Part shown: piece after piece, positions 28,200-36,489 of the stretch
Numbering within the stretch: the stretch's first letter is position 1
How the letters are laid out: each line of letters starts with the position of its first letter
NCBI RefSeq assembly: GCF_900496965.1
Contig: NZ_UFQB01000041.1
Coordinates: forward strand, 1-38,767
Direction of reading: 5' to 3'
Length of the DNA stretch: 38,767 nt
Source: Achromobacter agilis
GTDB taxonomy: Bacteria; Pseudomonadota; Gammaproteobacteria; Burkholderiales; Burkholderiaceae_B
Position numbers and translations under genes: made by a program
Notes under the pieces: model-generated
What the model was told of the DNA's origin: nothing
What the model saw: only the letters and a program-made list of their open reading frames with translations
The model's database searches: none

Positions 28200-28346
28200 C
28201 GTTACACCTTAATAAAAGCCCCCACGCCGCGCCCGCTACGCGGGCTTGCCGCCCCTCGAGAGGGCGTTTTGCCTTGGGGCGGCCCGGCTTGCTCCCCCCG
28301 GAAGGGCCAAACTCCGAGGGGGCGGCGATAAAACAACTGCCTGAAA
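28200..28346. repeat. compound inverted-repeat element between sdhB and sdhE
   Basis: This 147-base spacer inside the sdh-gltA gene string holds nested inverted repeats: GCCGCCCC (28248-28255) with GGGGCGGC (28276-28283), and CCCCCCGGA (28294-28302) with TCCGAGGGGG (28313-28322). The composition resembles dispersed intergenic elements I recall from Bordetella and Achromobacter, though copies cannot be counted here. It may be an RNA hairpin affecting the message downstream of sdhB. Confidence 0.55.
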
Positions 28347-29063
28347 CTAGACCGTACGGCGGACCAACAGTTCCTTGATCTTGCCGATTGCCTTGGTCGG
28401 GTTCAGCCCCTTGGGACAGACGTCGACGCAGTTCATGATGGTGTGGCAACGGAACAGGCGGTACGGATCGTCCAGGTTGTCCAGGCGCGAACCCGTGGCC
28501 TCGTCGCGGCTGTCGGCGATGAAGCGGTAGGCTTGCAGCAGGCCGGCCGGGCCGACGAACTTGTCCGGATTCCACCAGAACGACGGGCAGGACGTGGAAC
28601 AGCACGCGCACAGAATGCACTCGTACAGACCGTCCAGCTCTTCGCGCGCCTCGGGCGACTGCAGGCGCTCTTTTTCGGGCGGCGGCGTGTCGTTGATGAG
28701 GTACGGGCGGATCGAGTGGTACTGGTTGAAGAAGTGCGTCATGTCCACGATCAGGTCGCGGATGACGGGCAGGCCCGGCAACGGACGCAGCACGATCGGT
28801 TCCTTCAGCTCGCGCAGGTTCGTCGTGCAGGCCAGGCCGTTCTTGCCGTTGATGTTCATGGCGTCCGAACCGCACACGCCTTCACGGCACGAGCGGCGCA
28901 GGGCCAGGCTGTCATCTACGTCGTTCTTGATGCGCACCAGCGCATCGAGCAACATCTTGTCGGTGGGCTGGAGTTCGACTTCCAGCTTCTGCATGTACGG
29001 GCGCTCGTCCTTGTCCGGATCGTAGCGGTAGATTTCGAACTTGACGATTCTCTTGGTGCTCAT
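28347..29063 (-). CDS. sdhB: succinate dehydrogenase iron-sulfur subunit
   Basis: Electron-transfer subunit of complex II, 238 residues, with three iron-sulfur centres. The 2Fe-2S site is C59, C64, D67 and C79 in SCREGVCGSDAMNINGKNGLAC, with an Asp in the third place as in E. coli. C149, C152 and C155 in CILCACC, plus C216, hold the 4Fe-4S centre; C159, C206 and C212 hold the 3Fe-4S centre. The gene starts 19 bases after sdhA. Confidence 0.98.
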   Translation of the reverse strand: MSTKRIVKFEIYRYDPDKDERPYMQKLEVELQPTDKMLLDALVRIKNDVDDSLALRRSCREGVCGSDAMNINGKNGLACTTNLRELKEPIVLRPLPGLPVIRDLIVDMTHFFNQYHSIRPYLINDTPPPEKERLQSPEAREELDGLYECILCACCSTSCPSFWWNPDKFVGPAGLLQAYRFIADSRDEATGSRLDNLDDPYRLFRCHTIMNCVDVCPKGLNPTKAIGKIKELLVRRTV

Positions 29064-29082
29064 AGTAGGACTCTATCCGGAC

Positions 29083-30861
29083 TTAGAAGGTACGCGCCTT
29101 GGGCGGGAAGGACTCGACCGTCAGAGGCTTCATCTGCACGGGCTTGTAATCCAGGCGGCTGCCTTCGGAGTACCACAGCGTGTGCTTCAGCCAGTTCTCG
29201 TCGTCGCGGTTCGGGTGATCGTTCAGCGCGTGGGCGCCGCGGCTTTCGGTGCGGTTGGCGGCCGACTTGATCGTGGCGCGGGCCACTTCGGTCATGTTGG
29301 CCATTTCCAGCGCCTCGACGCGCGCGGTGTTGAACACCTTGGACTTGTCCTTGAAGTAGATGTTGTCGGCTTGCTTGGCCAGGTCTTCGATCTGCTCCAC
29401 GCCTTCGTTCAGCAGGTCCAGCGTGCGGAACACGCCGCAGTGGCGTTGCATCGAGAAGCGGATGGCGTTGCCGATGTCTTGTGTCTTTTCGCCGGAGGTG
29501 CGCGATTCCAGCTTGTTCACGCGGTCCAGCGAGAATTCGACGGCTTGCTCCGGCACGGGCTGGTGCGCGTGCTGGCGTTCCGGATGCGAATTCACGATGT
29601 GGTTGCCGGTAGCGCGGCCGAACACGATCAGGTCCAGCAGCGAGTTCGTGCCCAGGCGGTTGGCGCCGTGCACCGACACCGCGGCGCATTCGCCGATGGC
29701 GTACAGACCGTTGACGATCTTGTTCTCGCCGTTTTCGCGCGTCAGCACCTGGCCGTGGTAGTTGGCCGGGATGCCGCCCATCTGGTAGTGGATGGTCGGA
29801 ACGACGGGGATCGGTTCCTTGATCGGGTCCACGTTGCCGAACTTGATGGCGATTTCGCGGATCGAGGGCAGGCGCTTGTTGATCACGTCGGCGCCCAGGT
29901 GGTCGAGCTTCAGGACCACGTAGTTGCCGTCGGGACCGCAGCCGCGGCCTTCCTTGATTTCCTGGTCCATCGAGCGGGACACGAAGTCGCGCGGGGCCAG
30001 GTCCTTCAGCGTGGGCGCATAGCGCTCCATGAAACGCTCGCCGTCCTTGTTCAGGAGGATGCCGCCTTCGCCGCGCACGCCTTCCGTGATCAGCACGCCG
30101 GCGCCGGCCACGCCGGTCGGGTGGAATTGCCAGAATTCCATGTCCTGCAGCGGGATGCCCGCGCGGGCGGCCATGCCCAGGCCGTCGCCGGTGTTGATGA
30201 AGGCGTTGGTGGAAGCGGCCCAGATGCGGCCGGCGCCGCCGGTGGCCAGCACCGTGGTCTTGGCTTCCAGGATGTAGATTTCGCCCGTTTCCATTTCGAG
30301 GGCGGTCACGCCCACGACGTCGCCGGCTTCGTTGCGCAGCAGGTCCAGCGCCATCCATTCGACGAAGAACTGGGTGCGCGCGGCGACGTTGCGCTGGTAG
30401 AGGGTGTGCAGCAGCGCGTGGCCGGTACGGTCGGCGGCGGCACAGGCGCGCTGGACCGGCTTTTCACCGAAGTTGGCGGTGTGGCCGCCGAACGGACGCT
30501 GATAGATGGTGCCGTCGGGGTTGCGGTCGAACGGCATGCCGAAGTGTTCGAGCTCGTACACGGCGTTCGGGGCTTCGCGGCACATGAATTCGATGGCGTC
30601 CTGGTCGCCCAGCCAGTCCGACCCCTTGACGGTGTCGTACATGTGCCAGTACCAGTTGTCTTCGCTCATGTTGCCCAGCGAGGCGCTCACGCCGCCTTGA
30701 GCGGCAACCGTGTGCGAACGCGTGGGGAACACTTTGGACAGCACCGCAACGGACAGTCCCGCTTGGGACAGTTGCAGCGAACAACGCATGCCGGCTCCAC
30801 CGGCACCGACGACCACCACATCAAACTGGCGGCGCGGCAGGGATTTCAGGACAGAGACCAC
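29083..30861 (-). CDS. sdhA: succinate dehydrogenase flavoprotein subunit
   Basis: Catalytic subunit of complex II, oxidising succinate to fumarate, 592 residues. The FAD dinucleotide motif is VVGAGGAGMR (17-26), and the histidine that bonds FAD covalently is H50 in TRSHTVAAQGG. FHPTG and HGANRLGTNSLLDL are the other family motifs. The start codon is GTG at 30861, three bases after the sdhD stop, with CTGGAG 12 bases upstream; no ATG fits the N-terminus. SdhE encoded downstream is its flavinylation partner. Confidence 0.98.
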   Translation of the reverse strand: MVSVLKSLPRRQFDVVVVGAGGAGMRCSLQLSQAGLSVAVLSKVFPTRSHTVAAQGGVSASLGNMSEDNWYWHMYDTVKGSDWLGDQDAIEFMCREAPNAVYELEHFGMPFDRNPDGTIYQRPFGGHTANFGEKPVQRACAAADRTGHALLHTLYQRNVAARTQFFVEWMALDLLRNEAGDVVGVTALEMETGEIYILEAKTTVLATGGAGRIWAASTNAFINTGDGLGMAARAGIPLQDMEFWQFHPTGVAGAGVLITEGVRGEGGILLNKDGERFMERYAPTLKDLAPRDFVSRSMDQEIKEGRGCGPDGNYVVLKLDHLGADVINKRLPSIREIAIKFGNVDPIKEPIPVVPTIHYQMGGIPANYHGQVLTRENGENKIVNGLYAIGECAAVSVHGANRLGTNSLLDLIVFGRATGNHIVNSHPERQHAHQPVPEQAVEFSLDRVNKLESRTSGEKTQDIGNAIRFSMQRHCGVFRTLDLLNEGVEQIEDLAKQADNIYFKDKSKVFNTARVEALEMANMTEVARATIKSAANRTESRGAHALNDHPNRDDENWLKHTLWYSEGSRLDYKPVQMKPLTVESFPPKARTF

Positions 30862-30864
30862 GGC

Positions 30865-31248
30865 TTAAATACTCCAGAGGATTTGCGCGAAGTAGACGAC
30901 CGAACCGACCAGCCAGAGGATCGTCAGCACTTGCAGCAGCAGGCGCACGCCCACCGACTTGACGTAGTCCATCCAGATGTCGCGCACGCCAATCCAGGCG
31001 TGCCAGGCCAGCGCAACGAATGCAAGGGTGGCCAGGATCTGGCCCACCGGAAGAACGCCCACGTAGAAATTGAACAGCGCGGTCCAGTGTTCGTACGTGA
31101 ATGCCGGCATCATCAGGATGCCGATCAGCAGCACCAGCGTATACACGGCCATGATGACGGCAGTGACGCGCTGGATGATGAAGTCCATGACGCCGTAATG
31201 GGCGCCCACGACCAGACGCTTGGGTCCGTAGTTTTTGACGTCGGCCAT
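30865..31248 (-). CDS. sdhD: succinate dehydrogenase membrane anchor subunit
   Basis: Hydrophobic anchor of complex II, 127 residues with three membrane helices. The haem b ligand is probably H83 in LAWHAWIGVRDIWMDYVK, and D94-Y95 match the quinone-site Asp-Tyr of E. coli SdhD. Its start overlaps the sdhC stop by one base (TAATG). Family identity is supported by the conserved motif and by position. Confidence 0.95.
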   Translation of the reverse strand: MADVKNYGPKRLVVGAHYGVMDFIIQRVTAVIMAVYTLVLLIGILMMPAFTYEHWTALFNFYVGVLPVGQILATLAFVALAWHAWIGVRDIWMDYVKSVGVRLLLQVLTILWLVGSVVYFAQILWSI

Positions 31249-31661
31249 TACAGCACTCCGAACAGTTTGAGGGCGAACACCAGGGTCAGCGCCAGGCTCA
31301 CCCCGAAAACCACGCCGGCGCTCTTCTTGGCCGACAGCTTGTCGATACCGATGTGCAGGTCCAGCAACAGGTAGCGGATGCCGGCACAGAAGTGGTGCAG
31401 ATAGCCCCAGACCAGGACCAGGAAGACAAGCTTGACGATCGGGTTGCCGGCGTACGCGGCCACGGCGGCGAACGTCTGCGGGGCGGCCACGCTGGCCGCG
31501 AAGAGCGGCAGGATGACCAAGGGAAGACAGAGGAACAGCAGCGCGCCGCTGACGCGGTGCAGGATGGACAGCTTGCCGGCCAGGGGCAGGCGGTAGTTGG
31601 CAAGTTGCGCAATGCCAATATTGCGAAACTGCGGACGTGGCTTGGCAGCGGTGTCGGACAT
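31248..31661 (-). CDS. sdhC: succinate dehydrogenase cytochrome b556 subunit
   Basis: First gene of the sdh operon, 137 residues, three membrane helices. The motif SILHRVSGALL (32-42) carries the quinone-site Ser and Arg, and H90 in LHHFCAGIRYLLLDLH is the expected haem ligand. Together with SdhD it anchors SdhAB to the inner membrane and passes electrons to ubiquinone. Confidence 0.96.
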   Translation of the reverse strand: MSDTAAKPRPQFRNIGIAQLANYRLPLAGKLSILHRVSGALLFLCLPLVILPLFAASVAAPQTFAAVAAYAGNPIVKLVFLVLVWGYLHHFCAGIRYLLLDLHIGIDKLSAKKSAGVVFGVSLALTLVFALKLFGVL

Positions 31662-31745
31662 GACGGCCTCGGTGTTTCGGAACTAGGGAATCGTGACGGC
31701 AAGAATGCCGTGGCCCTTGCGGGCAAACACGGTATTTTCGCCCAG

Positions 31746-31774
31746 AGATAGGGTCGGTATCAAATCGTAGTCAA
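31746..31774 (-). promoter_or_regulatory. candidate sigma-70 promoter of sdhC
   Basis: On the minus strand TTGACT (31774-31769) is followed after 17 bases by CTATCT (31751-31746), a plausible -35/-10 pair about 85 bases before the sdhC start. It sits in the 121-base gap after the GntR gene, which suggests that sdhCDAB-sdhE-gltA has its own promoter and is not only read through from the regulator. Confidence 0.45.
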
Positions 31775-31782
31775 AAAGCTCA

Positions 31783-32583
31783 TCAATTCAAACTATTGCG
31801 GTAATGGTATCGATCGGTCAAGTACAACCCCCGGCGGATTTCCATGGGGCGGTCACCATATGTGTAAGACACCCGATCCACCTGCAACAACGGCGTCCCG
31901 ACGGCAACATTAAGCAGCGGACAGACTTCGGCCGGCGCGGCGACCGCGCGCAGTTTCTCGTCCGCGCGCACCATGCTCACGCCGAATTCGGATTCGAACA
32001 GGCCGTAGAGGGGCGCCTTGTTGGCGGTCAGCAGTTCAAGGGTCAGCCCGCGGAAAATGGAGCCGGGTAGCCAGATGTCGTCCACAACGGTGGGCGCGTG
32101 CCCCAGCGACAGCAGGCGGCGGATCATCACGACGGTTTCGCCGGCCCGCAAGTCCAGGGCCCGCGCGATCTCGGCGGGCGCCCGCAGGCGGCGGCATTCA
32201 AGGATTCGGCTTTCGGCGCGGCCGGCTTCGCCCTCGTCATCGGGGGCCAGGCGCAGGAAGCGGTAGCGCACGCGCGCTTCGTGGTGGGTGGCGACGAACG
32301 TGCCCTTGCCCTGGCGGCGCAGCAGCATGTGCTCGGCGGCAAGCTCGTCGACCGCCTTGCGCACCGTGCCCTGGCTCACCTGGAAACGGGCGGCGAGGTC
32401 GATTTCGCTGGGGATGAGCTCGCCGGGCTTCCATTCGCCGCGCTCGAGGCTTTGGACCAGGAGGTCCTTGATCTGGCGATAGAGCGGACTGAAAGCGGCC
32501 CCCTCGCCCGACGGACGGGCGGCGCGAGTGCGTAAGGAGGTTTCGGGCCTAGGCTCTGCCATGGATCTTCTTGGTTGTGTCAT
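31783..32583 (-). CDS. GntR/HutC-family regulator of the TCA genes
   Basis: A 266-residue regulator with an N-terminal winged HTH of GntR type (about residues 35-100: LYRQIKDLLVQSLERGEWKPGELIPSEIDLAARFQVSQGTVRKAVDEL) and a C-terminal UTRA effector domain (about 120-262: RRLLSLGHAPTVVDDIWLPGSIFRGL). It lies before sdhC and is divergent from mdh, a common beta-proteobacterial layout, so it probably controls both sides by sensing a small metabolite. The start is uncertain: ATG at 32583 is used, but ATG at 32562 (seven codons shorter) has a slightly better purine-rich leader. The palindrome at 32753-32764 is its likely target. Confidence 0.85.
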   Translation of the reverse strand: MTQPRRSMAEPRPETSLRTRAARPSGEGAAFSPLYRQIKDLLVQSLERGEWKPGELIPSEIDLAARFQVSQGTVRKAVDELAAEHMLLRRQGKGTFVATHHEARVRYRFLRLAPDDEGEAGRAESRILECRRLRAPAEIARALDLRAGETVVMIRRLLSLGHAPTVVDDIWLPGSIFRGLTLELLTANKAPLYGLFESEFGVSMVRADEKLRAVAAPAEVCPLLNVAVGTPLLQVDRVSYTYGDRPMEIRRGLYLTDRYHYRNSLN

Positions 32584-32752
32584 GTTTATCCGGAGAATGG
32601 GAAGGCGGCGCAAAGGGCGCGAACCCATCCGCAATGCACCGCTGCCGCCGGTCTTCTGGCTTGATACAGGCGCGCGGCCAAAAAGGCTGCGGCGCATTCG
32701 AATAAACGCTCTATTGTGGCATATCGGGAGGGACGCTGTCCAACGTCTTATG

Positions 32753-32764
32753 TCTTATATAAGA
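32753..32764. promoter_or_regulatory. palindromic operator between GntR gene and mdh
   Basis: TCTTATATAAGA is a perfect 12-base palindrome, and a direct repeat of its left half (GTCTTAT at 32745-32751 and 32752-32758) adjoins it. The site is AT-rich in a GC-rich setting and lies just upstream of the mdh promoter. Its form (inverted half-sites) fits a GntR-family operator, so the adjacent regulator is the obvious candidate to bind it. Confidence 0.6.
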
Positions 32765-32775
32765 TAGAAGAGCAA

Positions 32776-32804
32776 TTGACGCATACGTAAAATCGATCTA
32801 GGAT
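32776..32804 (+). promoter_or_regulatory. candidate sigma-70 promoter of mdh
   Basis: TTGACG (32776-32781) and TAGGAT (32799-32804) with a 17-base spacer make a good promoter match about 110 bases before the mdh ATG. The palindrome at 32753-32764 ends 11 bases upstream of the -35. The remainder of the 334-base gap between the GntR gene and mdh has no gene; mdh itself has a ribosome site (CGGAGA) near 32907. Confidence 0.5.
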
Positions 32805-32917
32805 TCAGCGCTGCCCGGGCGCCGCGCGCCCAGCCTTGCGCGCGTCGATTTCGACGCCCCAACGATTACACTGATTGGTGAGATTTTTTTCTCGCCAAAC
32901 CATTACGGAGAACGTCC

Positions 32918-33907
32918 ATGTCCAAGCCTGCCTTGCGTGTCGCCGTCACCGGCGCCGCCGGCCAAATCGGTTACGCACTGCTATTCCGCATCGCCTCGGG
33001 CGAAATGCTGGGTAAAGATCAACCCGTCATCCTGCAACTGCTGGAAATCCCCGACGAGAAAGCGCAAAAGGCCCTGAAGGGCGTCATCATGGAACTGGAT
33101 GACTGCGCCTTCCCGCTGCTGCAAGAAGTCACGGCCCACAGCGATCCCCGTACCGCCTTCAAGGATGCCGACGTCGCCCTGCTGGTCGGCGCCCGCCCGC
33201 GCGGCCCCGGCATGGAACGCAAGGACCTGCTGTCCGTCAACGCGCAGATCTTCACGGCGCAAGGCAAGGCCCTGAACGACGTGGCCAGCCGCAACGTCAA
33301 GGTCCTGGTTGTCGGCAACCCCGCCAACACCAACGCCTACATCGCCATGAAGTCGGCGCCGGACCTGCCCGCCAAGAACTTCACCGCCATGCTGCGCCTG
33401 GACCACAACCGCGCCCTGTCGCAGCTGGCCGCCAAGTCGGGCAAGGCCGTGGCCGACATCGAAAAGCTGGTCGTGTGGGGCAACCACTCGCCCACGATGT
33501 ACCCCGATTACCGTTTCGCCACCGTCGGCGGCGAATCGCTGTCCAAGCTGATCAACGACGACGCCTGGAACCGCGACACGTTCATCCCCACCGTGGGCAA
33601 GCGCGGCGCCGCCATCATCGAAGCCCGCGGCCTGTCCTCGGCCGCCTCGGCCGCCAATGCCGCCATCGACCACGTCCGTGACTGGGTCCTGGGCAGCAAC
33701 GGCAAGTGGGTCACGATGGGCATCCCGTCGGACGGCTCCTACGGCATCCCCGAAGGCATCATCTACGGCGTGCCGGTCACGACCGAAAACGGCGAATACA
33801 AGCGCATCGAAGGCCTGGAAATCGACGCCTTCTCGCGCGAGCGCCTGGACTTCACGCTGAAAGAGCTCCTCGAAGAGCGCGACGGCGTGAAGGACCTGCT
33901 GAAGTAA
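32918..33907 (+). CDS. mdh: malate dehydrogenase
   Basis: NAD-dependent malate dehydrogenase of the TCA cycle, 329 residues, the MDH type 2 (cytosolic-like) form common in beta-proteobacteria. The nucleotide-binding motif is TGAAGQIGYALL (11-22), substrate-binding arginines are R94 and R101 (GARPRGPGMERKD) and R165, and the proton relay is D162 with H190 in WGNHSPTMYPD. CGGAGA precedes the ATG. It is divergent from the GntR regulator. Confidence 0.97.
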   Translation: MSKPALRVAVTGAAGQIGYALLFRIASGEMLGKDQPVILQLLEIPDEKAQKALKGVIMELDDCAFPLLQEVTAHSDPRTAFKDADVALLVGARPRGPGMERKDLLSVNAQIFTAQGKALNDVASRNVKVLVVGNPANTNAYIAMKSAPDLPAKNFTAMLRLDHNRALSQLAAKSGKAVADIEKLVVWGNHSPTMYPDYRFATVGGESLSKLINDDAWNRDTFIPTVGKRGAAIIEARGLSSAASAANAAIDHVRDWVLGSNGKWVTMGIPSDGSYGIPEGIIYGVPVTTENGEYKRIEGLEIDAFSRERLDFTLKELLEERDGVKDLLK

Positions 33908-33925
33908 GCAGCGCATGAGTCAAGG

Positions 33926-33949
33926 ATTGGGCCCGTTCGCGGGCCCAAT
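33926..33949 (+). terminator. hairpin after mdh with TTCG loop
   Basis: ATTGGGCCCG (33926-33935) and CGGGCCCAAT (33940-33949) form a perfect 10-base-pair stem with the very stable TTCG tetraloop, starting 18 bases past the mdh stop. The T tail is poor (TCCT follows), so termination may be partial and some transcript could reach prpB. Confidence 0.65.
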
Positions 33950-33980
33950 TCCTAGGCGCAGCGCCCATGCCGTCCGCAAC

Positions 33981-34036
33981 ATAAACCTGTCTCTTTGCTC
34001 CCGCGCAAGGGATTGTCGCGAAGGGGACAGATTTAT
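33981..34036. repeat. inverted repeat in the mdh-prpB spacer
   Basis: ATAAACCTGTCTC (33981-33993) and GGGACAGATTTAT (34024-34036) are inverted copies differing at two positions, separated by 30 bases. AT-rich arms of this type with a CTGTC core look like a dispersed repeat; copy number cannot be judged here. The rest of the 263-base spacer has the mdh hairpin and the prpB ribosome site, and no further gene. Confidence 0.55.
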
Positions 34037-34170
34037 TTTCCGGGCCCGCGGTAAGGTCAGAATCCAGGGCGGGGCTTCCCGTCCTGGCTGACCGGCCGGC
34101 CGCCAGTCCGCAGTCCAGTCGTTCCATCCGGGGCTTCCGAGAACACCCGGTCCATATACGGAGACCACCC

Positions 34171-35061
34171 ATGTCCAGACCCGAATCCGCCGGCGCCCTC
34201 TTCCGCCGCGCGCTCGCCGAAGAAAGCCCGCTGCAGATCATCGGCGCCATCAACGCCAACCACGCCCTGCTGGCCAAGCGCGCCGGCTATCGCGCCATCT
34301 ACCTGTCGGGCGGCGGCGTCGCGGCCGGCTCGCTGGGCCTGCCCGATCTCGGCATCAACACGATGGACGACGTCCTGACCGACGTGCGCCGCATCACCGA
34401 CGTCTGCGACGTGCCCCTGGTGGTGGACATCGATACCGGCTTCGGCCCGTCCGCGTTCAACATCGCCCGCACCGTCAAGAGCCTGATCAAGTTCGGCGCC
34501 GCCGCCTGCCACATTGAGGACCAGGTCGGCGCCAAGCGCTGCGGCCACCGCCCCGGCAAGGAGATCGTCTCCACCGAAGAAATGGCCGACCGCGTCAAGG
34601 CCGCGGCCGACGCCCGCACCGACAGCGACTTCTACCTGATCGCCCGCACCGACGCGATCGCCTCGCACGGCGTGGATGCAGCCATCGAGCGCGCGCTGGC
34701 CTGCGTGGAAGCCGGCGCCGACGCGATCTTCGCCGAAGCCGCCTACGATCTGCCCACCTACGACCGCTTCGTGAAGGCCGTCAAGGTGCCGGTGCTGGCC
34801 AACATCACCGAATTCGGCAAGACCCCGCTGTTCTCGGTCGAGGAACTCAAGAGCGTCGGCGTGGGCATGGTGCTCTACCCGCTGTCCGCGTTCCGCGCCA
34901 TGAACAAGGCCGCCGAGGCCGTCTACACCGCCATCCGCCGCGACGGCCACCAGAAGAACGTGGTGGACCTGATGCAGACGCGCGAAGAACTGTACGACCG
35001 CATCGGCTATCACGAATTCGAATCGAAACTGGACGCGCTTTTCCAGAAAGGCAAGGCGTAA
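34171..35061 (+). CDS. prpB: methylisocitrate lyase
   Basis: Splits 2-methylisocitrate to pyruvate and succinate, the last step of the methylcitrate cycle that removes propionyl-CoA. The 296-residue protein has the lyase signature AKRCGHRPGK (121-130) with the catalytic Cys in KRCGH, the VVDIDTGFG metal site (84-92) and YLSGGGVAAGSLGLPD (44-59). The GH after KRC supports methylisocitrate lyase; isocitrate lyases are longer. CGGAG precedes the ATG. prpC follows 87 bases downstream. Confidence 0.96.
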   Translation: MSRPESAGALFRRALAEESPLQIIGAINANHALLAKRAGYRAIYLSGGGVAAGSLGLPDLGINTMDDVLTDVRRITDVCDVPLVVDIDTGFGPSAFNIARTVKSLIKFGAAACHIEDQVGAKRCGHRPGKEIVSTEEMADRVKAAADARTDSDFYLIARTDAIASHGVDAAIERALACVEAGADAIFAEAAYDLPTYDRFVKAVKVPVLANITEFGKTPLFSVEELKSVGVGMVLYPLSAFRAMNKAAEAVYTAIRRDGHQKNVVDLMQTREELYDRIGYHEFESKLDALFQKGKA

Positions 35062-35148
35062 CCGCGATACCTGGCGCCGCGGCCGCCGCCCGGCGCCATG
35101 CATGCCATCCCATTGCAACGACCACCGCGAAAGGAAAGGAGTAGAGAC

Positions 35149-36342
35149 ATGAGCACGGCTCCCAAGAAGCAGGAAGCGAAAACGGACGCCAAGCCGGAAG
35201 AAAAGGCCGGTTTCAAGCCCAAGAAGTCGGTCGCGCTGTCCGGCGTCGTCGCCGGCAATACCGCGCTGTGCACGGTTGGCCGCAGCGGCAACGATCTGCA
35301 TTACCGCGGCTACGACATCCTGGACATCGCCCACACCAGCGAATTCGAGGAAATCGCCCACCTGCTCGTCCATGGCAAGCTGCCCAACAAGGCCGAACTG
35401 AAGGCCTACAAGGAAAAGCTGCGCAGCCTGCGCGGCCTGCCCGCCCAATTGCAAGCCGCGCTGGAAGCCCTGCCCGCCGCCAGCCACCCGATGGACGTGA
35501 TGCGCACCGCCGTTTCGGTGCTGGGCTGCGTCCTGCCCGAGAAAGATGACCACAACACCCCGGGCGCGCGCGACATCGCCGACCGCCTGATGGCCAACCT
35601 GGGCTCGGCGCTGCTGTACTGGTACCACTACAGCCACAACGGCCGCATCATCGACGTGCAGACCGACGACGACAGCATCGGCGGCCACTTCCTGCACCTG
35701 CTGCACGGCGAGAAGCCCAGCGAGGACTGGGTCAAGGCCATGCACATCTCGCTGAACCTGTACGCCGAGCATGAATTCAACGCGTCCACGTTCACGTCCC
35801 GCGTGATCGCCGGCACCGGCTCGGACATGTACTCCGCCATTTCCGGCGCCATCGGCGCGCTGCGCGGCCCCAAGCATGGCGGCGCCAACGAGGTCGCCTT
35901 CGAAGTGCAGAAGCGCTACGAGACCCCGGACGAAGCCGAGGCCGACATCCGCCGCCGCGTGGAAGCCAAGGAAGTCGTCATCGGCTTCGGCCACCCGGTG
36001 TACACGGTGTCCGACCCCCGCAACAAGGTCATCAAGGACGTGGCGAAGAAGCTGTCCAAGAAGGCCGGCAGCACCAAGATGTTCGATATCGCCGAACGCC
36101 TGGAAACGGTCATGTGGGACATCAAGAAAATGTTCCCCAACCTGGACTGGTTCTCGGCCGTCAGCTACCACATGATGGGCGTGCCCACCGCCATGTTCAC
36201 CCCGCTGTTCGTCATCGCGCGCACGGCGGGCTGGTCGGCCCACATCATCGAGCAGCGCATCGACAACAAGATCATCCGCCCCACCGCCAACTACGTGGGT
36301 CCGGAAGACCAGAAGTTCGTGCCGATCGAAAAGCGGAAGTAA
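35149..36342 (+). CDS. prpC: 2-methylcitrate synthase
   Basis: Condenses propionyl-CoA with oxaloacetate. The 397-residue protein is shorter than the GltA in this window and lacks its N-terminal beta domain. Catalytic residues are H243 in PKHGGANE, H282 in GFGHPVYTVSD and D333 in NLDWFSA. GFGHPVY and the VSYHMMGVP stretch are typical of 2-methylcitrate synthase. The ATG at 35149 follows AAAGGAG; an upstream in-frame ATG at 35098 is rejected for lack of a site. The N-terminus has a Lys-rich extension of about 25 residues. Confidence 0.95.
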   Translation: MSTAPKKQEAKTDAKPEEKAGFKPKKSVALSGVVAGNTALCTVGRSGNDLHYRGYDILDIAHTSEFEEIAHLLVHGKLPNKAELKAYKEKLRSLRGLPAQLQAALEALPAASHPMDVMRTAVSVLGCVLPEKDDHNTPGARDIADRLMANLGSALLYWYHYSHNGRIIDVQTDDDSIGGHFLHLLHGEKPSEDWVKAMHISLNLYAEHEFNASTFTSRVIAGTGSDMYSAISGAIGALRGPKHGGANEVAFEVQKRYETPDEAEADIRRRVEAKEVVIGFGHPVYTVSDPRNKVIKDVAKKLSKKAGSTKMFDIAERLETVMWDIKKMFPNLDWFSAVSYHMMGVPTAMFTPLFVIARTAGWSAHIIEQRIDNKIIRPTANYVGPEDQKFVPIEKRK

Positions 36343-36415
36343 GGCGCGCGACAATGGGTCCGTCGACGTTCAACGCAGCGCCGCACGGGCCCGAGGCCCT
36401 GCCGCCGCGGAGCGC

Positions 36416-36432
36416 GAGCCCCTACGGGGCTC
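36416..36432. repeat. hairpin between prpC and prpD
   Basis: GAGCCCC (36416-36422) and GGGGCTC (36426-36432) form a perfect stem with a three-base loop in the 147-base gap between prpC and prpD. It has no T tail, so it is more likely an RNA-stability hairpin or a small dispersed repeat than a terminator. Confidence 0.5.
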
Positions 36433-36489
36433 CTTCCTGCGGCAGCGGGGCCTGGTCCGCCTGTATTCACTTTCAGGAGAGGTACCGAC

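Noticed and set aside
35149..36342. Second citrate synthase instead of 2-methylcitrate synthase
   Set aside because: The protein is short, has GFGHPVY at the second histidine, and lies between prpB and prpD.
34057..36354. A 765-codon open frame on the minus strand opposite prpB and prpC
   Set aside because: It spans two well-defined genes and their spacer and has no recognisable domain.
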